From the IMG/VR virus record IMGVR_UViG_3300027777_001340, positions 1 through 21,422 of that record: a stretch of DNA of 21,422 bases; one strand, 5' to 3'. Every line of letters starts with the position of its first letter. Within the stretch, counting starts at the first letter, position 1. The translations under genes and the position numbers were made by a program. This document shows positions 15,494-21,422 of this stretch, in pieces. The notes beneath the pieces were generated by a model. That model did not search any database. It saw nothing but the letters and a program-made list of their open reading frames with translations, and was not told the origin of the DNA. The DNA is from a virus.

Positions 15494-16171
15494 TTACCAC
15501 TCAACAGCGGATGAAGTGGATGATGATTCTGCACTTGATGATTCAGAAGTAATTCCAAAGTAGAAATTTTCTTGCTCTGGATATTGAACATCTCGTACTG
15601 CTGTTTTTGAAAGGTCAAGCAATTCATACTTATCAAAATCAATTGCTTCTGCTGATGCAGTTGGAAGTGGAATAATTGAATAATTTGTATCAGTCTTCTC
15701 ACCTGTGCGCTTTAGCTTCCAGTTAAGATTTGTGATGCTTCCAGTTTCTCCCGCATATGAAACAACTTCTTGAGTTGCTGACTTTGGACCTACGCCCTGT
15801 GAAAAGATTGCAACGTATGGCTCTTCTGTACCATCATCAACTAATACATTTGCGTAAAAGCGTTGACGGCCTTTCCAGCCAGCCTTCGGGTCACGACGAT
15901 GCATTTCGCATCCGTAGCAACGACCTTGATCTTCAATAGTACAAAGCGCTTTACGCTTGTAGTCTCCTGGATTTGTGTGTTCAATTGCAATAAACGCTAG
16001 ACCAGCTTTTTCAACATATGTTGGTGAGTCTGGATCAATTTCTTGCATGAAGCGGATTTTTAATGATTGACCATCTTTAAGTTGTAGCCATCTTCCTTTT
16101 TGCGAATCACTTGAATGTGATTTTTGTTCCATTTGAAGGTTCATTGCCTTCAAGCCTGTTACTATACCCAT
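15494..16171 (-). CDS. T4 gp32-like single-stranded DNA-binding protein
   Basis: 225 residues. A zinc site H65, C77, C85, C88 (CTIEDQGRCYGC) lies at almost the same residue numbers as the H64/C77/C87/C90 site of T4 gp32. It is embedded in an OB-like strand-rich domain (QRFYANVLVDD, YVAIFSQG). The C-terminus is Ser/Glu-rich and ends in EW, like the acidic tails that recruit partners in single-strand binding proteins. It would coat unwound DNA at the fork and feed RecA. Strong ribosome site (AAGGAG, five bases from ATG) and its own promoter point to high expression, as expected for a stoichiometric protein. Confidence 0.78.
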   Translation of the reverse strand: MGIVTGLKAMNLQMEQKSHSSDSQKGRWLQLKDGQSLKIRFMQEIDPDSPTYVEKAGLAFIAIEHTNPGDYKRKALCTIEDQGRCYGCEMHRRDPKAGWKGRQRFYANVLVDDGTEEPYVAIFSQGVGPKSATQEVVSYAGETGSITNLNWKLKRTGEKTDTNYSIIPLPTASAEAIDFDKYELLDLSKTAVRDVQYPEQENFYFGITSESSSAESSSTSSAVEW

Positions 16172-16176
16172 GTTTT

Positions 16177-16182
16177 CTCCTT
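16177..16182 (-). promoter_or_regulatory. Strong ribosome binding site of the gp32-like gene
   Basis: Minus-strand AAGGAG five bases before the ATG at 16171; fixes the start. Confidence 0.75.
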
Positions 16183-16215
16183 ATGTAGTGGACTATATTG
16201 TGTCCTATTATTATC

Positions 16216-16244
16216 ATTATATCAGTTTAGACCTGCTTTGTCTA
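16216..16244 (-). promoter_or_regulatory. Promoter for the gp32-like gene (extended -10)
   Basis: Minus strand: TAGACA (16244-16239, five of six consensus), 17-base spacer, TATAAT (16221-16216) preceded by TGA, an extended -10 element. Predicted start near 16209, leaving a leader of about 38 bases before the ATG at 16171. It lies in the 73-base gap between primase and the gp32-like gene, its -35 touching the primase stop. It would let the binding protein and polymerase be made separately from helicase and primase. Confidence 0.72.
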
Positions 16245-17204
16245 CTAGATATTGGCGTATTCAAAATGCGGAATAGCATTTTTTATACATTGTTTTATTT
16301 CTTCATCCGTCATATCTCCTACATCTTTAGCAGAATTAGGATAGATATTATTGTGGTCATATTTAGCCCACAAAACATTTTTACTCTTTAATCTATTAGC
16401 AATTGTATTGCCTAACGCACGACCTGCTGAATCATTATCTGTCATTAAAATTATTGTAGATGAATACTTATTTAAATTTTGTATATTAATGTCTGATATG
16501 CTTCCACCTAGTGTGGCTACTGCATTTGGATATCCCGCTTGCCATAAACGAATAGCATCAAAGCTAGACTCAACAACAATAATAGTTCCGCCCTCACGCT
16601 TAGCACGATGTAAATTAAACATAGTCTTATTGCGTGGTAAGTTAACACTATTTTTAAACTTTTTATCAGTAATTGATCTGCCAATAATACCTACTGGCAA
16701 ACCATCTGGTGAATGTAACGGCACTGTAACCATACCCATATTAGAAGAATAGCCAAGTTTAAAATGTGATATTGCAGATAAACCTATCTGACGTGAATTA
16801 AAATATTCTAAAGCAGCTGGCGTTGTTGCAAGTTCATTATATAACTTCTCTAATGTTTCTTTTGGAAAAGCAACAAACTCTGGCTTTTCATCAAGCAAAT
16901 CTTTAAGTCCATCTTCAAATGCATCTTCTGCTGTTTGCTTATTTTGAGAAATAAATCTCAAAGCTTCAAAATCATTTCTATTTGTAAGTAATTTTACAAG
17001 GTCTAACACAGTTCCAGATGAATCGCAGTTTTGATTATAACAAATATAAAGACCTTTTGAATAACTTACTGCAAAAGCTGGAGAATCAACATTATGATGA
17101 AAAGGACACAAACATAAAAAGTCTGTACCTGTTTCAGATACAACATCTATATTGCAGGAACGCAGAATAGAGCGGAGATCCGCTTTAGTATATGCATCTA
17201 ACAT
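16245..17204 (-). CDS. dnaG-like: DnaG-type primase
   Basis: 319 residues. The N-terminal zinc finger (CPFH at 33-36, then C55 and C60) is the CHC2 type that recognises the priming site. A TOPRIM catalytic centre follows: E212 (VVESSFDAI) and D256/D258 (MTDNDSAG). It makes RNA primers for the family C polymerase. It is shorter than bacterial DnaG (about 580 residues) because the C-terminal helicase-binding domain is absent, so contact with the phage DnaB must differ or be dispensed with. The gene starts three bases after the upstream stop, with AAAGGA as ribosome site. Confidence 0.9.
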   Translation of the reverse strand: MLDAYTKADLRSILRSCNIDVVSETGTDFLCLCPFHHNVDSPAFAVSYSKGLYICYNQNCDSSGTVLDLVKLLTNRNDFEALRFISQNKQTAEDAFEDGLKDLLDEKPEFVAFPKETLEKLYNELATTPAALEYFNSRQIGLSAISHFKLGYSSNMGMVTVPLHSPDGLPVGIIGRSITDKKFKNSVNLPRNKTMFNLHRAKREGGTIIVVESSFDAIRLWQAGYPNAVATLGGSISDINIQNLNKYSSTIILMTDNDSAGRALGNTIANRLKSKNVLWAKYDHNNIYPNSAKDVGDMTDEEIKQCIKNAIPHFEYANI

Positions 17205-17207
17205 TTT

Positions 17208-17489
17208 TTATCCTTTAGGTATTAAACTCTGTCCTGAGAAACCTTCATATTTTAGTGCTTTGGCTTTCCCAAGATACATCCCGTACATAACTAGATTAAA
17301 GGTGTAGTGATCTTTATCTTCATTATATTTTATATTAAATTGTGGCTGTATGTCAAGTACAGGAATATAGCCCTTGTCCCGCATCTGCTGGACTAAAAGC
17401 CTTTCATAATTCTCTCTAGAAATTTGAAGTTTGGAATCATCAATGATGGTTCCACTTATCCAAAAGTCATGTATTTTTCTTGGGTACAT
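17208..17489 (-). CDS. Unknown protein between helicase and primase
   Basis: 93 residues, no family recognised. Predicted mixed alpha/beta, with conserved-looking FWISGTIIDDSKLQISRENYERLL and YTFNLVMYGMYLGKAKALKYEGF segments; no cysteines or membrane segment. It is first behind its own extended -10 promoter and runs into primase with a three-base gap. Guilt by association suggests a replisome factor, for example a bridge between helicase and the shortened primase; this is inference. Confidence 0.6.
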   Translation of the reverse strand: MYPRKIHDFWISGTIIDDSKLQISRENYERLLVQQMRDKGYIPVLDIQPQFNIKYNEDKDHYTFNLVMYGMYLGKAKALKYEGFSGQSLIPKG

Positions 17490-17510
17490 GGCTGCCTAAC
17501 TGTCTTGATA

Positions 17511-17519
17511 ATTATACCA
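17511..17519 (-). promoter_or_regulatory. Extended -10 promoter before the primase pair
   Basis: Minus-strand TGGTATAAT, an exact extended -10. The -35 region 17 bases upstream is weak (TATGTA). It lies in the 50-base gap after the helicase stop. Predicted start near 17504, giving a leader of about 15 bases. Confidence 0.5.
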
Positions 17520-17539
17520 AGTTAGCTAGACATTACATA

Positions 17540-18766
17540 TTATCCAATAGGAACATCGTAGACTTCTTTAACAATTCCCCGATTAAGATCCCAATCCAAA
17601 TACATTCCAAATTCAGTTCCATGACGGTTCTTACGACTTACAATTTCCATAATATTGCTATCAGGATTTTTATGAATTGCCATAGCCATATCAGCATCAT
17701 ACTCAATTGCTTTTGACCAAGCAACTTGACTCAACATTGGTGGTGAATCATGATCTGCTACTTCTTCTGCGGTTGCAGCAGTAATGTCAATAATTGGAAT
17801 GTTATTAGACATTGCCAACTTTTTAAAAGATTTAGAAATATTCATGTTACGTTCTGTAGGACCTTTTGAATTTTGATTATCACTAAATAACTGATGATAA
17901 TCAAGAATAACAATATCTGGCTTATATTGATCAATCTTTGCTTGAATAACATTTGGAGTTACTTCTCCCATGCCCTCATTTGATACTAAGATAAATTGAT
18001 TTTTATCAGCAAACTTCTTTAAACCCCAGTCATTAAATTGATCAATATTAATATCTCCTCTAGCAAAGTCTGAAGCCTTAAACAATCCCGACCCCATCAT
18101 AGTATAAATACGATCACGCATATTCTCAGGTGTCATTTCAAGGGATACAATCATTGGTTTAAAGCCCTGTTCCCAGGCTTTGCAGGCCAAATAAGACGAG
18201 AACCAAGTCTTACCCTTACCAGGCCAACCAATCATGACAATAAGGTGTCCTGGAGCCATTCCTGTAGGATACGCATAATCAATTGCTTTAAAGCCAGTCA
18301 TTATTCCTGGGCTGCCGCCCATTGCATCTGAACGGTCTTTAATTGCTTGAAAATGTTTACCTGCTTCTTCATAATCAGTTAAATCAACATCTCTAACATT
18401 AGAGGTTAACTTATTAAGTGTTGCAAGTTCTGCTTGCATTTGTGCAATGACTCTACCAGAAGCTTCTGTTTTTAAGCTTGCTCCAGAGGAAAGTAATAGG
18501 TTGCGTAGGCGGGAAGCAAGATATTCGTTTTTAAGTTGATCTAAGTAGTAGGCTGTTTCGCCTTTAGTTTTTGTAGGTTCAAAATCTTTAAACTTTTCAG
18601 TAAGTACGGAAACGTCAGGTACAGCCTTAAACTTTAAATAGTAAGATTTTAAGCCTTCCCACACATCTCTGTGTGAAGTAAAGACTTCATCAATATTGCC
18701 AGCCATTACAACTGAAATATCTTTGTTCTCACATATTGCTGTTATTACTGCTGACTCTGTATTCAT
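17540..18766 (-). CDS. dnaB: DnaB-type replicative helicase
   Basis: 408 residues from the ATG at 18766, which has a GAAAGAG ribosome site; the longer frame begins only with TTG. The N-terminal helical domain (about 1-110) is followed by a linker and a RecA-like motor domain: Walker A GWPGKGKT (180-187), SLEM (208-211) and Walker B DIVILDY (284-290). The segment NRHGTEFGMYLDWD near the end is typical of DnaB. It should form a hexamer that unwinds DNA ahead of the polymerase. The start overlaps the upstream gene by 38 bases. Confidence 0.92.
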   Translation of the reverse strand: MNTESAVITAICENKDISVVMAGNIDEVFTSHRDVWEGLKSYYLKFKAVPDVSVLTEKFKDFEPTKTKGETAYYLDQLKNEYLASRLRNLLLSSGASLKTEASGRVIAQMQAELATLNKLTSNVRDVDLTDYEEAGKHFQAIKDRSDAMGGSPGIMTGFKAIDYAYPTGMAPGHLIVMIGWPGKGKTWFSSYLACKAWEQGFKPMIVSLEMTPENMRDRIYTMMGSGLFKASDFARGDINIDQFNDWGLKKFADKNQFILVSNEGMGEVTPNVIQAKIDQYKPDIVILDYHQLFSDNQNSKGPTERNMNISKSFKKLAMSNNIPIIDITAATAEEVADHDSPPMLSQVAWSKAIEYDADMAMAIHKNPDSNIMEIVSRKNRHGTEFGMYLDWDLNRGIVKEVYDVPIG

Positions 18767-19088
18767 TGTCTCTTTCTTCAACCATAGTTTTTGTTTTTGC
18801 TCTAATTAATTCACGACGTAATTTGTCTTGCTCAATTTGAGTAAGCGTTAAATCTATTTTTTCAAAATTATAAAAGAACCATTGTATTGGATGGCCTGGG
18901 CGACTTGTTTTAAAATAATATTCAAGTAGTTCTTTTGATCTATCATATCCAATGCTATCAATAACATCTTGCATTGCCCACTTTTCACGATAACGATTTA
19001 CAACTGGAACTTTGCCATAAGACTGTTTGTATAAAGCACAATAGAACCCAACTAAACCGTAGGCTAACCTTGCTTCATCTTTGGTCAT
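18729..19088 (-). CDS. Unknown protein before helicase (possible loader)
   Basis: 119 residues, basic, largely helical: LAYGLVGFYCALYKQSYGKV, then a YRE/W region, then a long charged helix (LTQIEQDKLRRELIRAKTKTM). Length and helical content are like some phage helicase loaders, and it is translated just before and overlapping the helicase (38 bases). No diagnostic motif is present, so loader is a positional guess. Starts in ATGA overlap with the upstream gene. Confidence 0.55.
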   Translation of the reverse strand: MTKDEARLAYGLVGFYCALYKQSYGKVPVVNRYREKWAMQDVIDSIGYDRSKELLEYYFKTSRPGHPIQWFFYNFEKIDLTLTQIEQDKLRRELIRAKTKTMVEERDNEYRVSSNNSNM

Positions 19089-19321
19089 TTCTTTTTAGCC
19101 TTTAGCTCTTCCTCTATTTCGTTAACTTTTTCCATTAACTTTTTTTCTACAAAATCATAAACTCTATTAGTGGCTTCGTCAATTGTTTCACCATTTCGTT
19201 GAAAATCTTCAATACCAATTCCAACTTTAAGACTTTCATAATTACCTAAATTGCGAGTAAATTGTAAATCAATTTTAACAACAGTTGATTTACCTGATGT
19301 ACTATTCGTCAAATTGCTCAT
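19085..19321 (-). CDS. Small alpha/beta unknown protein
   Basis: 78 residues from the ATG at 19321, chosen for its AGAGGA ribosome site eight bases upstream; an ORF start at 19354 would lie further inside the upstream gene. Predicted two beta strands (VVKIDLQFTRN, ESLKVGIGIEDF) and a long C-terminal charged helix ending EELKAKKK. I do not recognise a family. It overlaps both neighbours, with ATGA downstream. Confidence 0.6.
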   Translation of the reverse strand: MSNLTNSTSGKSTVVKIDLQFTRNLGNYESLKVGIGIEDFQRNGETIDEATNRVYDFVEKKLMEKVNEIEEELKAKKK

Positions 19322-19544
19322 CTTTTTTATCCTCTTCTCTAGGTGATAAACCAAATCCTGGCTTAAACTTTTTTACATTCTTATCAGCCAAATGTTGATA
19401 AAGCATCATCAAGCGATCCGATATTGCTATCATAGCATCTAGGTCTTCTTTTTGTCCAGCTATCTCCATAGCATACTCAAGGACTCTAATTGCAGAATCA
19501 AGTGTTTGTTTTGCTTCTTTACTTAATTTATTATTCTCTACCAT
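19302..19544 (-). CDS. Small helical unknown protein
   Basis: 80 residues from the ATG at 19544; a TTG at 19559 is less likely. All-helical first part (KEAKQTLDSAIRVLEYAMEI, LDAMIAISDRLMMLYQHL) resembling a helical hairpin. A disordered acidic tail follows (SPREEDKKDEQFDE). Such tails often contact partner proteins. It overlaps the HTH gene upstream by seven bases and the next gene by 20. No family recognised. Confidence 0.55.
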   Translation of the reverse strand: MVENNKLSKEAKQTLDSAIRVLEYAMEIAGQKEDLDAMIAISDRLMMLYQHLADKNVKKFKPGFGLSPREEDKKDEQFDE

Positions 19545-20053
19545 TCGGGTTGTTTCCAAACTGGACTAAATGTCCCATCGTTATTTTTAACATATAAAAT
19601 GTTTTCCTGTCTCATCATTGCTTCTATTTCCGCTCTGCTAGGCATGTTACCTGGATGAATCTCTCCATCATTTCTAGGCCTGCCCCTGTGGACAGTTTTA
19701 AAAAATTCATGCATTTCTCTCATATCATCTTCACTCCAATAGTATTTACCTGGAGTTTTTTTTCCATTTAAAGAATAAACCTGTTGTGGCTTTTTAATAT
19801 TACCTGCGTATAAATGTCTTTTGATCGTATCTTCATGTCTTCCTATAATTTTACAAACTTTGGAAAGAGGGTAAGCGTTTTGCATATTATTTTTAACATC
19901 AGTTAATACAAACGCTACACGCTTACCCATCTCGTAATCCCAGGCGACCATAAGATCTTCTGCTCTTGATTGTCTTAAGACTTTATAAAGCTTGGTATTT
20001 AAATAGAAGTACCGTAGTTTTGATGAAGTCTTTCCTCGTTTTTTGACAGCCAT
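19538..20053 (-). CDS. MerR-like helix-turn-helix DNA-binding protein
   Basis: 171 residues from the ATG at 20053 (AAGG about eight bases upstream); an ATG at 20086 adds 11 residues and would deepen the overlap with the zinc gene to 88 bases, so either is possible. A helix-turn-helix at about 61-90 (YPLSKVCKIIGRHEDTIKRH plus a basic wing) resembles MerR/excisionase-type domains, followed by a KYYWSEDDMREMHEFF segment typical after such HTHs. The first 60 residues are basic with aromatic strands. Probably an early regulator or origin-binding factor. Confidence 0.65.
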   Translation of the reverse strand: MAVKKRGKTSSKLRYFYLNTKLYKVLRQSRAEDLMVAWDYEMGKRVAFVLTDVKNNMQNAYPLSKVCKIIGRHEDTIKRHLYAGNIKKPQQVYSLNGKKTPGKYYWSEDDMREMHEFFKTVHRGRPRNDGEIHPGNMPSRAEIEAMMRQENILYVKNNDGTFSPVWKQPEW

Positions 20054-20181
20054 ATACCGAACCTTGAATCTCTCTTGATCATCCATCTATTCCCACACAT
20101 AATGCAATACAGTTCAACACGGATTTTTTGGGAATAAACCCTGTCTACAACAACTCTGCCATTACATTTATTACAATACAT
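19999..20181 (-). CDS. Zinc-ribbon protein
   Basis: 60 residues with a classical CxxC...CxxC ribbon (C3, C6, C26, C29) separated by two predicted beta strands; the remainder is basic and runs over the start of the HTH gene (55 or 88 bases of overlap, depending on that start). The metal ligands and spacing are good evidence of coding. Function unknown; nucleic-acid binding or transcription modulation is usual for isolated ribbons. Ribosome site is poor. Confidence 0.6.
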   Translation of the reverse strand: MYCNKCNGRVVVDRVYSQKIRVELYCIMCGNRWMIKRDSRFGIWLSKNEERLHQNYGTSI

Positions 20182-20200
20182 TATTTAGTTTTTCTGTATC

Positions 20201-20503
20201 CTACTTAGAAGCTGGCTTCTTAGCAGTAGCTTTCTTTGGCTTTAAAGCCGCATCTAGCTTTTTAGTGAAAGCAGAAGTTGCAAGTTCTGCAACTACGCCA
20301 AACGCAGGATCCTTTTTGTTAAAATAGCGTAGCGCTACTGGAACAAGGGATGCCCATAGAGAGTTTGCTACTAGCAACCACTCGTGTCCACCAAAACTTA
20401 GAATAGTCAAATTTGTTGTTGCTGCAACAATTGTTGTTGCTCCAATAATTTGACCTACCAAGTTACGAACATAAGATTCAATCATTGCTTGATTAATCTT
20501 CAT
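20201..20503 (-). CDS. Small membrane protein, holin-like
   Basis: 100 residues: two hydrophobic stretches (about 14-36 and 41-60) then a lysine-rich tail (KPKKATAKKPASK). That is the size and layout of many phage holins, which puncture the membrane to release the endolysin. No endolysin gene is adjacent, and position in an early gene region is unusual, so another membrane role is possible. A strong ribosome site (AAGGAG) precedes the ATG at 20503. It is the first gene after a 95-base gap containing inverted repeats. Confidence 0.6.
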   Translation of the reverse strand: MKINQAMIESYVRNLVGQIIGATTIVAATTNLTILSFGGHEWLLVANSLWASLVPVALRYFNKKDPAFGVVAELATSAFTKKLDAALKPKKATAKKPASK

Positions 20504-20525
20504 TTTTTTTCTCCTTATTGTTAGT

Positions 20526-20588
20526 GTAGATGTTGTTCTTATGAACAGGATTTGAAACCTTTTTATAATTAATTTTTATTACATCTAC
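20526..20588. repeat. Inverted repeat in the gap before the holin-like gene
   Basis: GTAGATGT (20526-20533) and its perfect reverse complement ACATCTAC (20581-20588) flank a 47-base AT-rich spacer. Inside lies a second small hairpin, TGTTC-TTAT-GAACA (20534-20547). No U-run follows on the minus strand, so this is not an obvious terminator. It could be an operator pair or an RNA structure in the leader of the holin-like gene. Confidence 0.4.
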
Positions 20589-20598
20589 TATTTATTTC

Positions 20599-21402
20599 CT
20601 ATACAGAAAATAATTTTCCATCAACTACACAAGTGTAACTGGGGGAAATTTCTACTATCTGCACATGAGGATGTTCACCATTCTCAATGTGTGCGATAGC
20701 AAAACCTTTTTGCCAATTGTGGTTCTGTGTGTATTTCATACCAGAACTTTTTTCATCACACATATGTCCAATTTCATATCCACGAATTGTTCTGCCACCA
20801 GTGGCTAATGGGAGTTCATATGTTTGAAAGTGTGAGGCAATTCTATGAGAATGTCCTCTAATTAAAGAAATTTGCAAATCATCAATATCTTTTCTTACTG
20901 CACCAGTGTCAGCAATTGAAAGACCATGATGGACGTGAATATCACCAAAACGTTGCTTTGGCAATTCGTTGTAATAAATATATTCATAACCAAGAGAATC
21001 TAAAGACCACAAAGATTCTGGTGTTACGTCTTTGGCATAGTCTGGAAGCTTCTTATCAATATAATCAAAAATTCTAATATCATGATTTCCTAATGCAGAA
21101 AATAATTGTGCGTCTGGAAGCATTTCACGGGTCTTAGCATAAAAATCTCTTGCACCTTTTGCTTCATGTCGCATCATAGGAACAATAAGGTCTTTACTAT
21201 CATCTTTATGCAATTGCATAAATTCTGCAGAACGACCTTCTGTATATTTACTATAGCAAGCTTGATCATCTGTATCCCCAAGATAATCTACAACATCTGG
21301 CTTAAACCATTTTATAACCTTAAACCATAGCTCAATGGCTTTATCATCTTGATATGGGAATTGCTGGTCGGATGAAAGCATCCATTTTAAATCATTACTC
21401 AT
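20599..21402 (-). CDS. Calcineurin-like metallophosphoesterase
   Basis: 267 residues with the two-metal phosphoesterase motifs in order: D12-Q-Q14 (in place of the usual DxH), GD-T-D at 42-45, GNHD at 105-108, HHG at 158-160 and GHSH at 183-186. Q14 instead of histidine at a first-metal ligand is a change seen in some members. It could act on nucleic acid (Mre11/SbcD-like), on nucleotides or on protein phosphates; it lacks the extra domains of SbcD. First gene of the window in transcription order, with an AAAGGA ribosome site. Confidence 0.82.
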   Translation of the reverse strand: MSNDLKWMLSSDQQFPYQDDKAIELWFKVIKWFKPDVVDYLGDTDDQACYSKYTEGRSAEFMQLHKDDSKDLIVPMMRHEAKGARDFYAKTREMLPDAQLFSALGNHDIRIFDYIDKKLPDYAKDVTPESLWSLDSLGYEYIYYNELPKQRFGDIHVHHGLSIADTGAVRKDIDDLQISLIRGHSHRIASHFQTYELPLATGGRTIRGYEIGHMCDEKSSGMKYTQNHNWQKGFAIAHIENGEHPHVQIVEISPSYTCVVDGKLFSV

Positions 21403-21422
21403 GTAATCCTTTTTCTAGGTTT

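Noticed and set aside
16351-16752. 133-codon plus-strand frame
   Set aside because: Antisense shadow of the primase TOPRIM region; no motif and no plausible ribosome site.
20504-20598. Rho-independent terminator after the metallophosphoesterase
   Set aside because: The hairpins are short and not followed by a U-run on the minus strand.

Overview
The window looks like the early (replication and recombination) half of a tailed double-stranded DNA phage (Caudoviricetes) genome, running into the terminase genes. Evidence: every convincing gene lies on the minus strand, packed head to tail with ATGA and TAATG stop/start overlaps. The set includes a terminase large subunit, a replisome and a recombination kit, and there are no ribosomal, tRNA or housekeeping genes. 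G+C sampled by eye is low, roughly a third, falling to about 17-32% in sampled lines of the sugar gene cluster and rising to 40-47% in parts of the replication genes. The host is not identified. The mix of a C-family polymerase, RecA, Cas4-like nuclease, FmdB-like zinc ribbon and near-leaderless starts would suit an actinobacterial host, but that is inference.

Reading in the direction of transcription (from high to low coordinates): a metallophosphoesterase (20599-21402) and a small membrane protein (20201-20503) come first. A run of small DNA-binding, zinc and coiled-coil proteins follows (18729-20181). Then come the replication genes: DnaB-type helicase, an unknown 93-residue protein, DnaG-type primase, a T4 gp32-like single-strand binding protein and a full bacterial-type DNA polymerase III alpha subunit (12194-18766). 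Next is a recombination block (7516-11962): RecA, a methyltransferase, a candidate PD-(D/E)XK nuclease, a XapX-type membrane protein, a Cas4-like iron-sulfur nuclease, zinc proteins and a RuvC-like resolvase.

A 53-residue helix-turn-helix protein (7368-7529) marks the border with a seven-gene, notably AT-rich cassette (2566-7368). It holds four or five glycosyltransferase-like proteins (GT2, GT17, GT25-like and others), a TagD/RfaE-like cytidylyltransferase and an NAD-dependent sugar epimerase/dehydratase. It ends at a DUF1599/MazG-like protein of the kind linked to nucleotide modification. This cassette is the most interesting part of the window: it could build and attach an unusual sugar or polyol to the virion, to the phage DNA or to the host surface.

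The window ends with an FmdB-like zinc ribbon, a terminase small-subunit candidate and a large terminase cut by the window edge. These three sit behind a perfect TTGACA-18-TATAAT promoter that should give a leaderless or nearly leaderless transcript. Other good promoters precede the gp32-like gene and the gene before primase. No gene-free stretch longer than 100 bases remains, and no convincing tRNA, CRISPR array, IS element or Rho-independent terminator was seen.
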